A stretch of DNA of 52,348 nucleotides, taken from assembly GCF_001039355.2 (NCBI RefSeq), contig NW_019775420.1, forward strand, positions 294,183 to 346,530, written 5' to 3'. Source of the stretch: Lingula anatina (Eukaryota > Brachiopoda > Lingulata > Lingulida > Lingulidae). The position numbers and the translations under genes were made by a program. Within the stretch, counting starts at the first letter, position 1; every line of letters begins with the position of its first letter. The notes beneath the pieces were generated by a model that worked only from the letters and a program-made list of their open reading frames with translations, made no database searches and was not told where the DNA came from. Shown here one piece after another: positions 1 to 10,390 of the stretch.

Positions 1-369
1 TCAGGAAAAAATTCAAACTGATCAGAGAAGTAAATGCAAAACAGATTTGCAATTCTTTTGGAATTTGCAAAATATTCCTACCAGCAACAAGGTAGAGAAG
101 TTAAAATTTGTTTTTTTTTTTTAAGTACTGTATTATATTTTATTTTTACACAGATATCTTGGTAATTGCTTTCTCAAGTACTTGTTTTTAATGTAAAGTC
201 TGCTGAACTATTTTAATGGATTTTAGACTTAAATAAATTTCCATTTAATTATTAAAATTTCCTCGATCATTCATATCCCTGTAACATTTACTAGTACATG
301 TACATCAATTTGCTGTTTCACTGCTAGATTTATTTATTACATGTATTAATATTGAGTATTGACATTCAG
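1..369 (+). other. Intron of the dispanin-like gene
   Basis: AT-rich sequence without coding signal, ending in an AG at 368-369 that precedes the first recognisable exon. The polypyrimidine tract is weak. The exon after it is open in frame upstream of its ATG (Val-Gln-Thr-Met), so further coding or 5'UTR exons may lie outside the window. Confidence 0.5.
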
Positions 370-378
370 GTCCAGACC

Positions 379-1257
379 ATGTCTTATCAGATTCATGGGG
401 TCCCTCCCCCAGTGTACCCAGGTGTGGATTCCACGCCTACCCACAATGAAAACACTGCGCAGCTTACCAAAGCAAGAGAAGCAGGGGAAGGTGAGTGACA
501 TTTTCAATTTTAGGCTTGTTATAGATTAACTGGCAATCACTCTAGTACGTGTCACTGTTCAAGATAATTTTTAATGGGTAAAATGAAGTGACTGCATTCT
601 GAACAGATAATCTGCCGACTAAATATGGCCAATCCCACTTCAAAGGCAAATAAGAAAATGAAGCATGTGATATCCTCCACTCCTTAATCACCATTGAATA
701 ATTTATTTAATTGCAAAATAGACTGATTCTACTCTCATTTTAATATTTTCATAAATTTATTTATTTATTTATTTGATATGACATGATAGTTTACTAGTAA
801 TTCAATTTTGCTACAGGTAAACATTAACATGACTTCTTCTTAATTTTCAGTTGATGAAAATGAGATAGTTGTAATGGAAGCTGAAGAAGAAGAGCCAGGG
901 CCTGCCACTTTTGCCATCGAACCTGGTTTCCGTAACACACCAGATAACCCTTGCAGAGAAAGCACCATCACTGTCCCTCATCTGGTACGGAAAGTTGCCT
1001 CCGAGGAACTGGTGCCAAAAGGCTGGAAAAGTCTCAATCGTGTGTTGATCGTGACTTATATTTCGTATTTGTTTTGCCCATTTATTGCCTGTGCGGCCAA
1101 TGCGTGGGTGTGGAAGGCAATAAGGGCGCGGGAGAAGGGCGTGTATGCCAGGACCCAGGAGTACTCTAGGATGGCTGTCATAGCCGTTTATGTTGCAATT
1201 CCACTTGGTGTAGTGATCTATGTGACTATTATACTTCTTGTAGTTTTGCAAGGGTAG
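379..1257 (+). CDS. Two-pass membrane protein, dispanin/CD225 (IFITM-like), 3' exons
   Basis: Two exons, 370-490 and 851-1257, joined by a GT-AG intron (GTGAGT donor at 491, TTTTCAG acceptor ending at 850). The join is phase 1 and keeps the frame, giving 172 aa from the ATG at 379. The N-terminus is proline- and tyrosine-rich (IHGVPPPVYPG). A Glu-rich stretch follows (EAEEEEPG, about residues 46-53), then a linker. The first hydrophobic segment is at about 101-124 and contains LFCPFIACAANAW. A basic loop reads KAIRAREKGVYARTQEYSRM, and the second hydrophobic segment is at about 144-169, near the C-terminus. Hydrophobic segment, short basic loop with a Tyr-x-x-x-x-x-Tyr-Ser pattern, then a longer C-terminal hydrophobic segment is the layout of dispanin/CD225 proteins, which act in membrane trafficking and fusion control. 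That assignment rests on topology and loop pattern only. The coding exons are clear; the family is less certain. The true start may lie upstream of 370. Confidence 0.72.
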
Positions 1258-2061
1258 TCAACCACCAGCATTCACCATCTGTAGAACCAAGTGAAACAGG
1301 CCACCTTGTGATTGTGATAGAAACTGAGGAGTGGTGGTATTTTTACTGACAGTTTTGTTTGCTGTGATTTAAAGCACAGGACAAAGTACATATTACAAAA
1401 AATATTCATAATCGCCATCCCCTGTGTTAGAGTTATGGCGAGTTAGAAGAAAACAAGACTTAAGGTTGGATAGCCCTGGGTTACCTTGGGATAATTAGTT
1501 AAATATAAATTTTGTTGCCAATATCCTCTTTTGTGCACCTTTAAATACAGAAAAAAGAGCTGGTATTATTTTTCCAATGGGTTTCAAGTTTTGTCAAGTT
1601 ATGCACAATTTTAAAAACTACAAGCCAGGCCAGTTATTATTTTTTCTTTTTCTCTTTTTACTTTAAAGGAAATGTGCTCCTGGTTGTGATGATGTTAAGA
1701 GGCAAAGAACATCAGCAGAATTTTGTCTGCTCCACCATTTTTTTCTTTTGCAGTTTTTTATTGAGTAATGGTTGTTACAAGATATGTAAGTGAATTACAG
1801 TAAGCATTTGGTCTCTATTGAATGCACTGGTGGTGTGCATTTTTGTTTTATGGACTTTTTCTCCACTTTACAGAGAAGGGTGCAATATCAGTTGGCATTT
1901 GAGAAATTTACTCTTATTGGATAACAATTAGATATTTTTAAAGACATACGTGGTAGAAGCAGTGCCAAAGGTTGTGTTGGGGAGTTGCCTTTTATGTTGT
2001 TGCTTGTCAGTTTTATATTTTCACTCATCTTTTTACATAGGGCTAAAACCTGTGAAATAAA
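1258..2061 (+). other. 3'UTR of the dispanin-like gene with AATAAA
   Basis: T-rich, non-coding sequence follows the TAG at 1255-1257. The first AATAAA on the plus strand is at 2056-2061, a reasonable cleavage signal. Later ones near 3153, 3519 and 3555 would make longer 3'UTRs possible. Confidence 0.5.
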
Positions 2062-3968
2062 CTGTTGGTTGCTGTAAAATATTACAATTGTAATGTAGCA
2101 CCCACAGGGAATGTAGTTGGATGCCTTTAACTATTTACTAACCTTGCAGTTTTGTTACAAAAGTCTTCCTCAGTCTGCCTCCCTCCTCTTCATCTCTTTG
2201 TGTAATTTAGGCATCAGGGATGTGCGTTTTCCTTTACAGATTTTAATGTAACTGGTGGTGGGGCTGTCGTTGTGGTTTGAAGATACAGTTTTACTACATT
2301 AAGAAATTTTTATCAGTACTTGAAATAACCATGCATAAAGGTAGACTACTTATGTAGTTTTTGCGATTAATATAATTATCAGTAGCTAAAACCCAGGAAG
2401 TGTCATAGATATCCATGGGGTTAGGGCCCCTGGGGGTGGCTACTGTTTAGTATGTGTGAAGTGTGGTCATGTGTTATTGCAATCCCCAAAAAACAATGTG
2501 TGTTTACTATGTTATATATAACGAATTCATCAGTGGTTTATTATCCCAGAAAACCAAAGATTGAACAATTATGATCATATTAACAAATGAGATTAAAGGT
2601 GCTTACAGTTAGATAAATGTTAGATCATAAAATGTATATTAGCTACAGTGCTTACAGTTAGATGTAAGTTGCATGATAGAATGTTTATATGGAAGGTGAT
2701 AATAGTTGCAATTTAAAGCTATAACTATATATAAAGCTGTATATGAAAGCTATGAGAGATGTACTCGCAGGATTCAGAACTCCATGTTACTACTTACACA
2801 TGAACTAAGATTGGTCAGATAATCTTCTTTATAGAGAATGTACAAATTTCATATGTTGCCTAGATTAGCAAAAGGTTCAATATATATTTTAGACAAGTAT
2901 TATTTTGTATTTCAGATCGGTGTTTAATGTACATATATTGGTACAGATATAAATATTTAATACCAGATATTATTTTTAAAGTTTAATCTCTTAACAAAGT
3001 AAAGAGTGCATAAGATGCAAAGCTATTGGTAACATATTCACATATAATCCAAACAAGGAGTTATAACTCTTTGATTAAAAAAAAAACTTCGCGGTTATGT
3101 TGGTCTGTAAGACTTGTGCGAAGTAGTATGGTAATGCAAATTTATTAATAAGAATAAAATTTTTTTCTTCAATCAACAGTTGAAGATCGTAATAATGTTT
3201 AGATCTACCTCCAATATTTTGATAAATTTCAATAATGTTCAATATTTAGCTATTGATTGAAGATTTTTATAATTATATAACACAGCTGATAAAATTCTTT
3301 GCTTTTTATCAGTGTATTTTAAACAAGTTTTATCTGCACTTTTAAAGTAAATTTTTCACTTGTATCACTGTTTCCAATGTTCATATGTAAATATAATATA
3401 TTTAAAAATCTCCAGTGTCATTATTGTCATTTCAGTATTATATAGGTCATGTCCGTTCTGTCAAAATGTGCTAAAACCAAGAAAACACAGTCTGCATGTG
3501 CATTACTTGTCAACAAATAAAAAAGTTGATAAAGGTACAGATCTGCTTTATTAAATAAAACTTTCTTCCCTTAAAATGAAACAGTAAAACTGCCCATGAA
3601 ATCAAGGAATTTCAAAATTTGCAGAAATATGACCCAACTTTTTGTTTTTGACAAATACAGACCAAAAGTGTATGGAGCTTGTCAGCTAGTATTGGACCAG
3701 ACTTTCTTTGTGCAGCCCGAGATTCAGATGGCTTTACATATTTTGATCCACCATCACCATGCCATGGTACTTTCTGCCATAAATTCACATGTATGGATTA
3801 ATTTTCATGATGGAATTGTGTCGTTTTTCACATGCATGTACTCATTTTGTGGTGAAAACTTAATAAATTCTAAACAGTAACAGAGTGATTTTGAAGGGAA
3901 TCCCCAAGGTGTTTCATAACTGCTGAAATTAAGTATACATATATAGGCCTATATTTGTATCCCTGTAC

Positions 3969-3990
3969 ATATATATATATATATATATAT
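3969..3990. repeat. (AT)n microsatellite
   Basis: Uninterrupted AT dinucleotides. Confidence 0.9.
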
Positions 3991-4365
3991 TGTAGTGGTT
4001 GCTTTGACTGCTGTCGGCGTCGTCACTCCCACTTCGTACAGTCTACCACCTCCGCTCACTTCACTGCACTGAGAACACGCTCATGGCTATACCCAAGATT
4101 GTGGCATTATAGAAAAGAAGGCGGAACAGTGGCGTGAGCGTCCCTTCTAGAAAATGTCACTTGAGCGTCAAATAATTACGCAGAAGTATTGAAGATATGC
4201 GTCCATTTCCTCTCCACCTCACCATGACCCACTGAACGAAGTGACACAGTGTCACGTTCTTCATGTCATTTCAGAATGTGCTTTTTTATATCTTATTTTG
4301 ACTTATAAAAATGCCAATCAAGATAGAATTGTCACTGTTAAATTGGCGTTTTTCTTTCCAGAAAT

Positions 4366-4400
4366 CTAGGATCCAATATAAACTTTTTGTTGGATCCTAG
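4366..4400. repeat. Short perfect inverted repeat (hairpin)
   Basis: CTAGGATCCAA at 4366-4376 pairs with TTGGATCCTAG at 4390-4400 across a 13-nt loop. No gene is adjacent, so a function cannot be assigned. Confidence 0.8.
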
Positions 4401-5381
4401 CGGAAATTGATGACTTCTTGCTCATTAATGAAGGAACTAATTGGAAATATACCAAATATACCTTTTGTCAGTGAAACCCACACATGTTATATAAGATAAG
4501 AAAAATCAAGCCATTAACACGTTTTCTTTAAATGTCGATGCTGAGCGAGGTATTTTAATCAACCAATAACTGCCAAACGAGCACCACATCAACGCGACAC
4601 GTGCATNTTATTGCAGGCAGTTAACGCGTCTCGGTAAAAGGCCCATCGCTGCCGCCCGCTTCGTGAAGTTACTCCGTTCATCGTGATCCACGCCATGTCG
4701 CAACATGCCACTGGCTGTAGGATGCGGAATAAAAACGTGAAAGCATTTGCTACCTACGGTGAGCTTAAGAATAGAAAGCTTCTCACGCCCTCAGTTCGTG
4801 TGCCATTGTCTTTGAAAAATTAAACCAGTCGAAATTGCATCTGTAGTGACTTCGATGAATTAGTTCAAAGAATTTTTCACGTGGCGTAGAGTATGAAGTG
4901 GGGTCGTAGAAAGGCCAAGTCATACATGCTTGCATGCTAAGAAATGCAACGGGAAATTCTGGTCTCTTAGCATAGGAGAAATCTAGTGGAATAATATATG
5001 CGATTGGCAACAGGAAACTATTCGTGCTATAAAATCGCGTCGGTTGACATCGCGCGTGTAGGCGATCTGTGGTGTCTTCTTTCCACGCGTTAGTTATAGA
5101 CTGTAACTGAAATGAGGAAGTGACGTGAACAAATTAGATGACAATTTGTAATAATGTCATATGCCACGCGCGTGCGCGTGTGTAAGCGTGTATATGAGGG
5201 GGTATACATATATGTCACATTAAGTCAGCGTTAACACCCTTCTCTAAAACAAGCTACATTGAGGATAACAAGTAATATGGCCATGGCCACTGCAAAATGG
5301 AATTTTCCTCTGATAGGAATTTTCCACTATCCAACATGCAGCTGAGTGCATATACGTAGGCCTACTTGGGTTCTGAGTATG

Positions 5382-5383
<2 letters not shown>

Positions 5384-5423
<40 letters not shown>
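5384..5423. repeat. (TG)n microsatellite
   Basis: About 20 uninterrupted TG dinucleotides. Confidence 0.95.
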
Positions 5424-5426
<3 letters not shown>

Positions 5427-5602
5427 ATGAATTAAATGAGATGGCATGCTCGTGTTCATACCGTGAAGCGAATAGCAGTGGAAGAGTACGTGTCTGTTTC
5501 TTTGGGTATTTTCACCTTAGGGAGATGTTTCTGCGTTAATGATAGCAATATGTATGTTTCCTCCCTCGCAATGTGCCTCTTTAAATGTAGTGATTAGACA
5601 AT

Positions 5603-5620
5603 GGGCCGTATGCATAAAAA
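5603..5620 (+). repeat. Left terminal inverted repeat of the Harbinger element
   Basis: 18 bp, perfectly complementary to 8527-8544. The GGGCC start is common among Harbinger ends. Confidence 0.93.
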
Positions 5621-5830
5621 AAGTAAATGCTTTTTACTTAAAATTTGAAGCAATTACTTCAGTCTGTATGCACAACACTCCCAAGTAAATGCTTCTGCTA
5701 AAAGCTATTGCTATTAGCAAAAGCATTTACCATTTACTTGTTTCATTCTAGCAAATGCTAAAAACCATATGTATAAAACTGAGCATTTGCTCAAACTGTC
5801 CTAGTATTTGCTTCAAAATTTCAAGGTAGC
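5621..5830. repeat. Left subterminal repeat cluster of the Harbinger element
   Basis: Many copies of a short motif in both orientations: GTAAATGCTT, AAGCATTTAC, GAGCATTTGC, TAGCAAATGC and TAGTATTTGC. The same motif family fills the right subterminal region. Repeated subterminal motifs are the usual binding sites for the transposase complex; that role is inferred here. Confidence 0.75.
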
Positions 5831-5887
5831 TGCAGATCTACCTTGACTTTCAACTTGAAGTGAAGTGTTCAGTTGACCGTGAGCAAA

Positions 5888-6904
5888 ATGGCTGCATTTA
5901 TGCAACTTGGTCCTAGGAGGAAGGTGTACCAGCCTCGACGAGACCAGGCATCACCTTCTTACCATGCAGAATTCCGTTTTATGGAGGAAAATGTTACATG
6001 GATGGCAGAGCATTTTCTGTTTGAAAATTCTGAAACCAGGGGAGGTGCACTTTCAAACAAACAACGAATGGAAGTCTTCCTCCGCTATATTGGTGACCCT
6101 GGATTTCAGGTTGGAGTGGGCAAGGACATGGGGATCCATCAGTGTACTGTGTCAAGGACGTTTGCTAATGTTCTGGAGCAGGTGGTTGAGAAAGCCAGCA
6201 TCTGGATACAGTTTCCCACTGATCCTGATGACATTCAAAAGGCAAAAGATTCATGGCTGGAAAAATGCAATTTTCCTTGCGCAATAGGAGCCCTAGATTG
6301 CACTCATATTCTTATCCAAAAACCTGGACACCATGGGGATGAGTACGTTTGTCGAAAGGGGGTGCCCACACTGAATGTGCAGGCAACATGTGATGCTGGC
6401 GAACGATTCACCAGTGTGTCAGCTGAATGGCCCGGATCTGTTCATGACAGCCGTATTTGGAAAAATTCACCAGTGGGCCGCTTCATGTCAAACTCCAGAT
6501 CTGATGCTTTGTTGTTGGGAGATGAAGGCTATGGCATTGCCCCCTGGCTGATGACCCCATTCAAAGATCCAGCTACTCCAGAGCAAAGATCCTACAATAA
6601 GGTTCATAAGAAAGAACGTGTCATCATTGAACGTTGCTTTGGACAGGTGAAGAGAAGATTTCCTATTCTGCAGGGGCGTGTTCGGGTCCAGCTTGAGAAA
6701 ATCCCAAAAGTAATCTTAGCTTGCTTCATCCTGCACAACGTGTCCAAGTATCTTCAGGATCCAGAAGACTTTCCAGAATTCAGAGATTGGGTAAATGAAG
6801 ATGATGATGATGATGAAAACGAGGATAACCAAAATAGGATTCGCCGAAGGGGACAGGATAGGCAACGGGAGATAGCAGCTATTCTGCATGACTTACAGGA
6901 TTAG
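5888..6904 (+). CDS. PIF/Harbinger transposase (HARBI1-like, DDE_Tnp_4)
   Basis: An intronless 338-aa frame. I chose the ATG at 5888 (context CAAAATGG); the frame stays open to a TTG at 5873, which is not a likely start. Residues about 55-110 form the helical, helix-turn-helix-like N-terminal region (NKQRMEVFLRYIGDPGF, then CTVSRTFANVL). The DDE nuclease domain follows, with its three acidic residues in the expected settings: Asp in GALDCTHI, Asp in LLLGDEGYG and Glu in VIIERCFGQVKRRFP. The segment PGSVHDSRIW and the ending ACFILHNVSKYL are also typical of the family. An acidic tail with a run of Asp/Glu precedes a basic Arg patch near the C-terminus. The length fits HARBI1-type transposases, with no stops or frameshifts. 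The protein should cut and join the element's ends in the nucleus, working with the accessory protein encoded at 7138-8143. Confidence 0.95.
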   Translation: MAAFMQLGPRRKVYQPRRDQASPSYHAEFRFMEENVTWMAEHFLFENSETRGGALSNKQRMEVFLRYIGDPGFQVGVGKDMGIHQCTVSRTFANVLEQVVEKASIWIQFPTDPDDIQKAKDSWLEKCNFPCAIGALDCTHILIQKPGHHGDEYVCRKGVPTLNVQATCDAGERFTSVSAEWPGSVHDSRIWKNSPVGRFMSNSRSDALLLGDEGYGIAPWLMTPFKDPATPEQRSYNKVHKKERVIIERCFGQVKRRFPILQGRVRVQLEKIPKVILACFILHNVSKYLQDPEDFPEFRDWVNEDDDDDENEDNQNRIRRRGQDRQREIAAILHDLQD

Positions 6905-7137
6905 TGTGAATGATGGAGGGAACAGAAGGACCTGGGTGTAATTTAATTTGGTAAGTTTTAATTATCACTATAAGCTACAAGAAACAAATTTGTTGAATGG
7001 TTACTACAAGTGTATTGATTTTCAATTTTATTTTGCACTAACTCCACCTGTTAGTGTACAATAAACCATAAACCACTGTTATTGGACAGCTTTTAGTTAA
7101 ATGTCATATGTAAACATCTTGAATGGTTACTACAGTC

Positions 7138-8143
7138 TTATTGATTTTCAATTTGATTTTGCTGCATCCTGATGAGTTTCAACTGTTCTAGGAGCACAAG
7201 GCGTTGCAGTTCATGCGTTGTTAGATCTTTTGTTTCTTCCGTTTCAGGTAGGTCATTTGACTTCTTTCGTGATGGTGGAGGTGGTAATTTAGGTTTCTTA
7301 TTAGGAGTAGGAGCTGAGATTTCTTCATTTTCCTCCTGCGTCGGTTCGTCTTCTTCCGAGTCTTCAATGGTAGCAGCAGCAGCAGCAGCGGACCGTTTGG
7401 AGTGAACACCAGCACTAACTCCACCTGTTTAAGTACATGTACAATAAACCATAACCAGTGTTATTGGACAGCTTTCGTTTCATGTCATATGCCTTATAAT
7501 TTTTCTTGGATTATTTATACTCTGTCACAGCAGTGGTGTTTGTATTTTGTCATCAAAATTTATTCGTTATTAACATTTTACGAAAATGGTTTTGATTCCA
7601 TTTTTAGGTATACATGTATATCAATCAAGAACTCTTAATTAGAAATATAATTTGTGAAAAACGCAACATAGGACATGCATATGGCCTGTCTGCTACTGCT
7701 GATTGCATTGCGACGCACATACAGCATATTTATTTTGTTGTAGGTGCAATCTGCTGTGAAATAACAAAAGAAAAGTGCTGCATGTGTGTTGCGTACGTGC
7801 TAGTACTTGCTTAAGAGAACATACCAGGTACGCGGCTGAAAGATGGGTTGGATTCTGCATCCAGCAAATCAAGGAATTCCTGCTCCCAGTCACACAATTT
7901 GATTGGTTTGTTGCCAGTTTTTTTAATGTCAGATTTGGACTTTACTGTATTTCGCATGTTGTTGATCTTCTTCATGAGCTGTTCCTTAGTTAGTGATATT
8001 CCACTTTTTAATTTGTAAGACGTAATAAACTTCTCACTTGCATCAGTCTTCATCTGTTTCATACTGGGGATTTGAGATTTATTCAGAAGAACAGGCATCT
8101 CCTTAAGCAATGCAACGAAGGTTTTCTGCTTTGCGTCTGACAT
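7138..8143 (-). CDS. Harbinger accessory protein (Myb/SANT-like, two exons)
   Basis: Exon 1 is 8143 down to 7825 and exon 2 is 7424 down to 7138. The 400-bp intron has a strong GTATGT donor and a TTAAACAG acceptor. Both exons join in phase 1 and give 201 aa; unspliced, the frame stops soon after the donor at 7811. The N-terminal part (about residues 5-95) is helical and basic: KTFVALLKEMPVLLNKSQIP, then LTKEQLMKKINNMRNTVKSK and LCDWEQEFLDLL. This is the trihelix/Myb-like DNA-binding layout of Harbinger second proteins. The middle is low complexity: an Ala run encoded by GCT repeats, acidic residues, then Pro and Lys (PNKKPKLPPPPSRKK, a likely nuclear localisation signal). The C-terminus is a Leu/Gln-rich helix (HELQRLVLLEQLKLIRMQQ) that could mediate oligomers. 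It faces the transposase gene tail to tail. The splice model was made by eye and has no transcript support. Confidence 0.82.
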
Positions 8144-8394
8144 CTCTGTTCAGGAGTGATGTGTCTGCATGTACCTAGTAGAATTGTCCTTTGAACTGAC
8201 AGTTAGAGGACAAACTCTAGAAGGTCGTCATTTCATAACCCATACAAAAGATGGTTGGTCAGTTTCATGTTAACTTGTCCCTCTGCACTGAGTGACAGTC
8301 AGAGGATTACTTTGAACCTGTTAAAAATGTTGCATAACCTGTGGTATCCGTGCTCAACCAAGGACAAAATAGGTGGTAAACAAGCAAATGCTTG

Positions 8395-8526
8395 CCAAGT
8401 ATAAGCATTTGCCTTGAAGTAAAAGTAAAAAATTATGCATACCAAACCAAGTGAATGCTTCTACTTTTACTTTTTACTTCAAGCATATGCTTTTACATTT
8501 TGCTTCTGCTATAAGTATTTGCTTCA
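8395..8526. repeat. Right subterminal repeat cluster of the Harbinger element
   Basis: Copies of the motif seen at the left end: AAGCATTTGC, GTGAATGCTT, AGCATATGC, AAGTATTTGC and AGTAAAAGTAAA. They lie directly inside the right terminal repeat, while the accessory gene's exon 1 starts at 8143, so its promoter overlaps or adjoins this cluster. Confidence 0.7.
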
Positions 8527-8544
8527 TTTTTATGCATACGGCCC
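8527..8544 (-). repeat. Right terminal inverted repeat of the Harbinger element
   Basis: 18 bp, perfect complement of 5603-5620. Confidence 0.93.
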
Positions 8545-8562
8545 AATGAATAGTATGTTTGT

Positions 8563-8724
8563 TTGTGTCCCCCGTGTTTGTTTGTTTGTTTGTTTTTGTG
8601 TATGTTTGTTTGTTTGTTCGTTTGCTTGTCTGTTTGTTTGTTCGTTCGTTCGTTCGTTTTTTTTTTGTTTGTTTGGTTTGTTTGTGTGGGGTAGTCGCCG
8701 TGTTTTATGTACTTGTGTGTGTGG

Positions 8725-8794
<70 letters not shown>
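8563..8794. repeat. Compound microsatellite (TTTG)n, (TTCG)n, (GT)n, (GA)n
   Basis: TTTG repeats with TTCG variants, then a T run, a (GT) block (about 8728-8757) and a (GA) block (about 8757-8794). Open frames read through it are low-complexity artefacts. Confidence 0.9.
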
Positions 8795-8798
<4 letters not shown>

Positions 8799-9840
8799 GT
8801 CAGTCTCAATTCTTAGTCGTTCTTCTGCTGTAAACATGTGTCATTAAGTTTAATCATTATTTTACCGAGCATTCTCTAACAGATGAGCGATAACACTTTC
8901 AGTTTACAGGAATATATCCGTCGTCGATCAATGCAACGCAGGCCAATTAATTTTTTACAGAGGGAGTAAAATGTACACTAATATATTCAAGTAAAAAACA
9001 TTAGATAAAATTCGCAACTTTTGTTTGTTTTGTTTGACACATTATTAACTGCGAAACTGGAGGACTAACAGACAAGAGTGATAAATAAATAAACAAATAA
9101 ATAAATACTATACACTCGAACAAAGTTTTAAACCCCTATGGGAAAATCATTGTGTTAAATCTTTCTTTCAAATTGATAATGGATCATGCACGAAAATCAT
9201 TGAATAGAAAGAAATTGCAAGCGATATTTTTGGTGTTCAAAAGCACTACAACGCTTACGATAAAACTGTGGAGTTAAATGCTGTCTTTAGACTATTAGCG
9301 ACGCACATAAACACGTTGTGGCGATAATAACATTTAGATTATTAAGTAGCTCTTTCTTGGAAGACATTGAATAAACTGAGTGTCATATTCGGCTTTTCAA
9401 CGTCTCCTAGACAATTCCATATAATATCGATTTACCGTGTTTAATTACCAGCCGGTTTCTTCCAACACCTTCTATATGCAATTGTTCCTGACAACTATGA
9501 ACACATACCGCTATCGATTACAAGCAGTCATCTTGCAGTTGTTCACATACTCCCGGAAACCCATGTAGTTATTCTAGGATATCGATCCTGGAGGTGCTCA
9601 CAAAGAACTGCCTTTACATTTCCTCGTTAATCTATTTCCCTGGGGGACAATATCCACATTGAATGCCTTTATTTTATTTAATTTCATAAAAATCTGTCTG
9701 GCCAAGACGCCTGCAAATTGGCGCATGCCGCGGACTTCGGTTCACAAATGAGCGCGCAGTCTTTCTAGACCCCCTGTATGTTTCCTTTGATATCGATTAC
9801 CAGGAAAACTAAGCGTTCTCTCAGTAAGCTGACCTTGCGC
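8795..9840. other. Non-coding stretch upstream of the TATA promoter candidate
   Basis: No coding signal seen. It contains an (AAAT) run near 9081-9107. Confidence 0.5.
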
Positions 9841-9841
9841 T

Positions 9842-9876
9842 TATAAAAGCTCCAGTCCCAGAGAGACGCCAGTCAT
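9842..9876 (+). promoter_or_regulatory. TATA-type core promoter candidate
   Basis: TATAAA at 9842-9847 in GCTTATAAAAGC. About 29 bp downstream is CAGTCATT (9870-9877), an initiator-like site at the usual metazoan distance. A long segment without an ORF and a good splice donor follows at 10391. The spacing is seen; promoter function is inferred. Confidence 0.5.
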
Positions 9877-10390
9877 TGCTGTTTAGGAGTCGTGAAGTCA
9901 GTGTGTATGATTGGAGTTAAGGTGGTCCTGCCTTAAGCCCCTCATTGAACACTGCTATCACTTGTTTGTTTTGCTTTTGGGTTAGCTGGCATTATCTCGG
10001 ACAATTTGAGGTTTGAAGAGTCAGGAAAATCTGTGAGCTGAAGACCTGTTGTGGGTGAGCCATCGTGCGTTGTCAACCAATTTCTGACTCATAAGGACAC
10101 CTTCAGAGAGAAAACCATCGTTGTGATTTTTTTCACCGAGATAAGTGCAGTAATTGAGTGAGTGGTAAACCGTCTCAGAGAGAAAATAGTACAGTATCTA
10201 TTTATAGATTTGAAGTATAGGAGACAGTACAGAGACGTCAGAGGTCGTAACAAATTAAGCTTGTGAAAAAGAAGAAAACTGGCAACCGGTTTCATCCTCT
10301 TTGTTCCTAAGGCTTATCACAACCACCTGCAACGAGTGTAAAATACCACGGCAGCATTCCAGCACGCGGAGGAGAACCAGAAAGTTACAG
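9871..10390 (+). other. Possible non-coding first exon (5'UTR)
   Basis: Starts at the inferred initiator and ends at TTACAG followed by the donor GTAAGG (10391). It holds only short open frames, for example an ATG at 9908 with a stop after nine codons. The nearest plus-strand gene downstream is the granin-like gene, whose exon at 45272 begins with a splice acceptor inside the 5'UTR. A non-coding first exon with a long first intron is common for secretory-peptide genes, but a 35-kb link is only a hypothesis. Confidence 0.35.

Larger units (their letters stand above)
2062..5598. other. Non-coding intergenic stretch
   Basis: Short open frames here (for example 3596-3880) show no recognisable domain or splice pattern. 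The stretch holds an (AT) run, a small hairpin, a single N at 4607 and an alternating purine-pyrimidine patch near 5166-5190. The part from about 4000 to 4740 is more GC-rich than its surroundings, but I see no gene in it. Confidence 0.5.
5603..8544. mobile_element. Complete PIF/Harbinger DNA transposon
   Basis: A 2942-bp element bounded by perfect 18-bp inverted repeats (GGGCCGTATGCATAAAAA at 5603-5620 and its complement at 8527-8544). It encodes both proteins typical of autonomous Harbinger elements: an intronless DDE transposase (5888-6904, plus) and a Myb/SANT-like accessory protein (7138-8143, minus, one intron), in convergent orientation. Both frames are intact. The flanks carry AAT on each side of the GGG/CCC ends; counted from GGCC the direct repeat is CAATG (5599-5603 and 8544-8548). 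Intact genes and identical ends suggest a recent insertion that may still be mobile. The element assignment is firm; the exact terminal base and target duplication are ambiguous. Confidence 0.93.

Noticed and set aside
847-1251. 134-codon minus-strand frame
   Set aside because: Antisense shadow of the dispanin-like coding exon.
3596-3880. 94-codon frame
   Set aside because: No domain, no splice partners, lies in AT-rich intergenic DNA.
8435-8837. Three overlapping long open frames on both strands
   Set aside because: They run through TTTG, GT and GA microsatellites and the transposon end; composition is pure low complexity.
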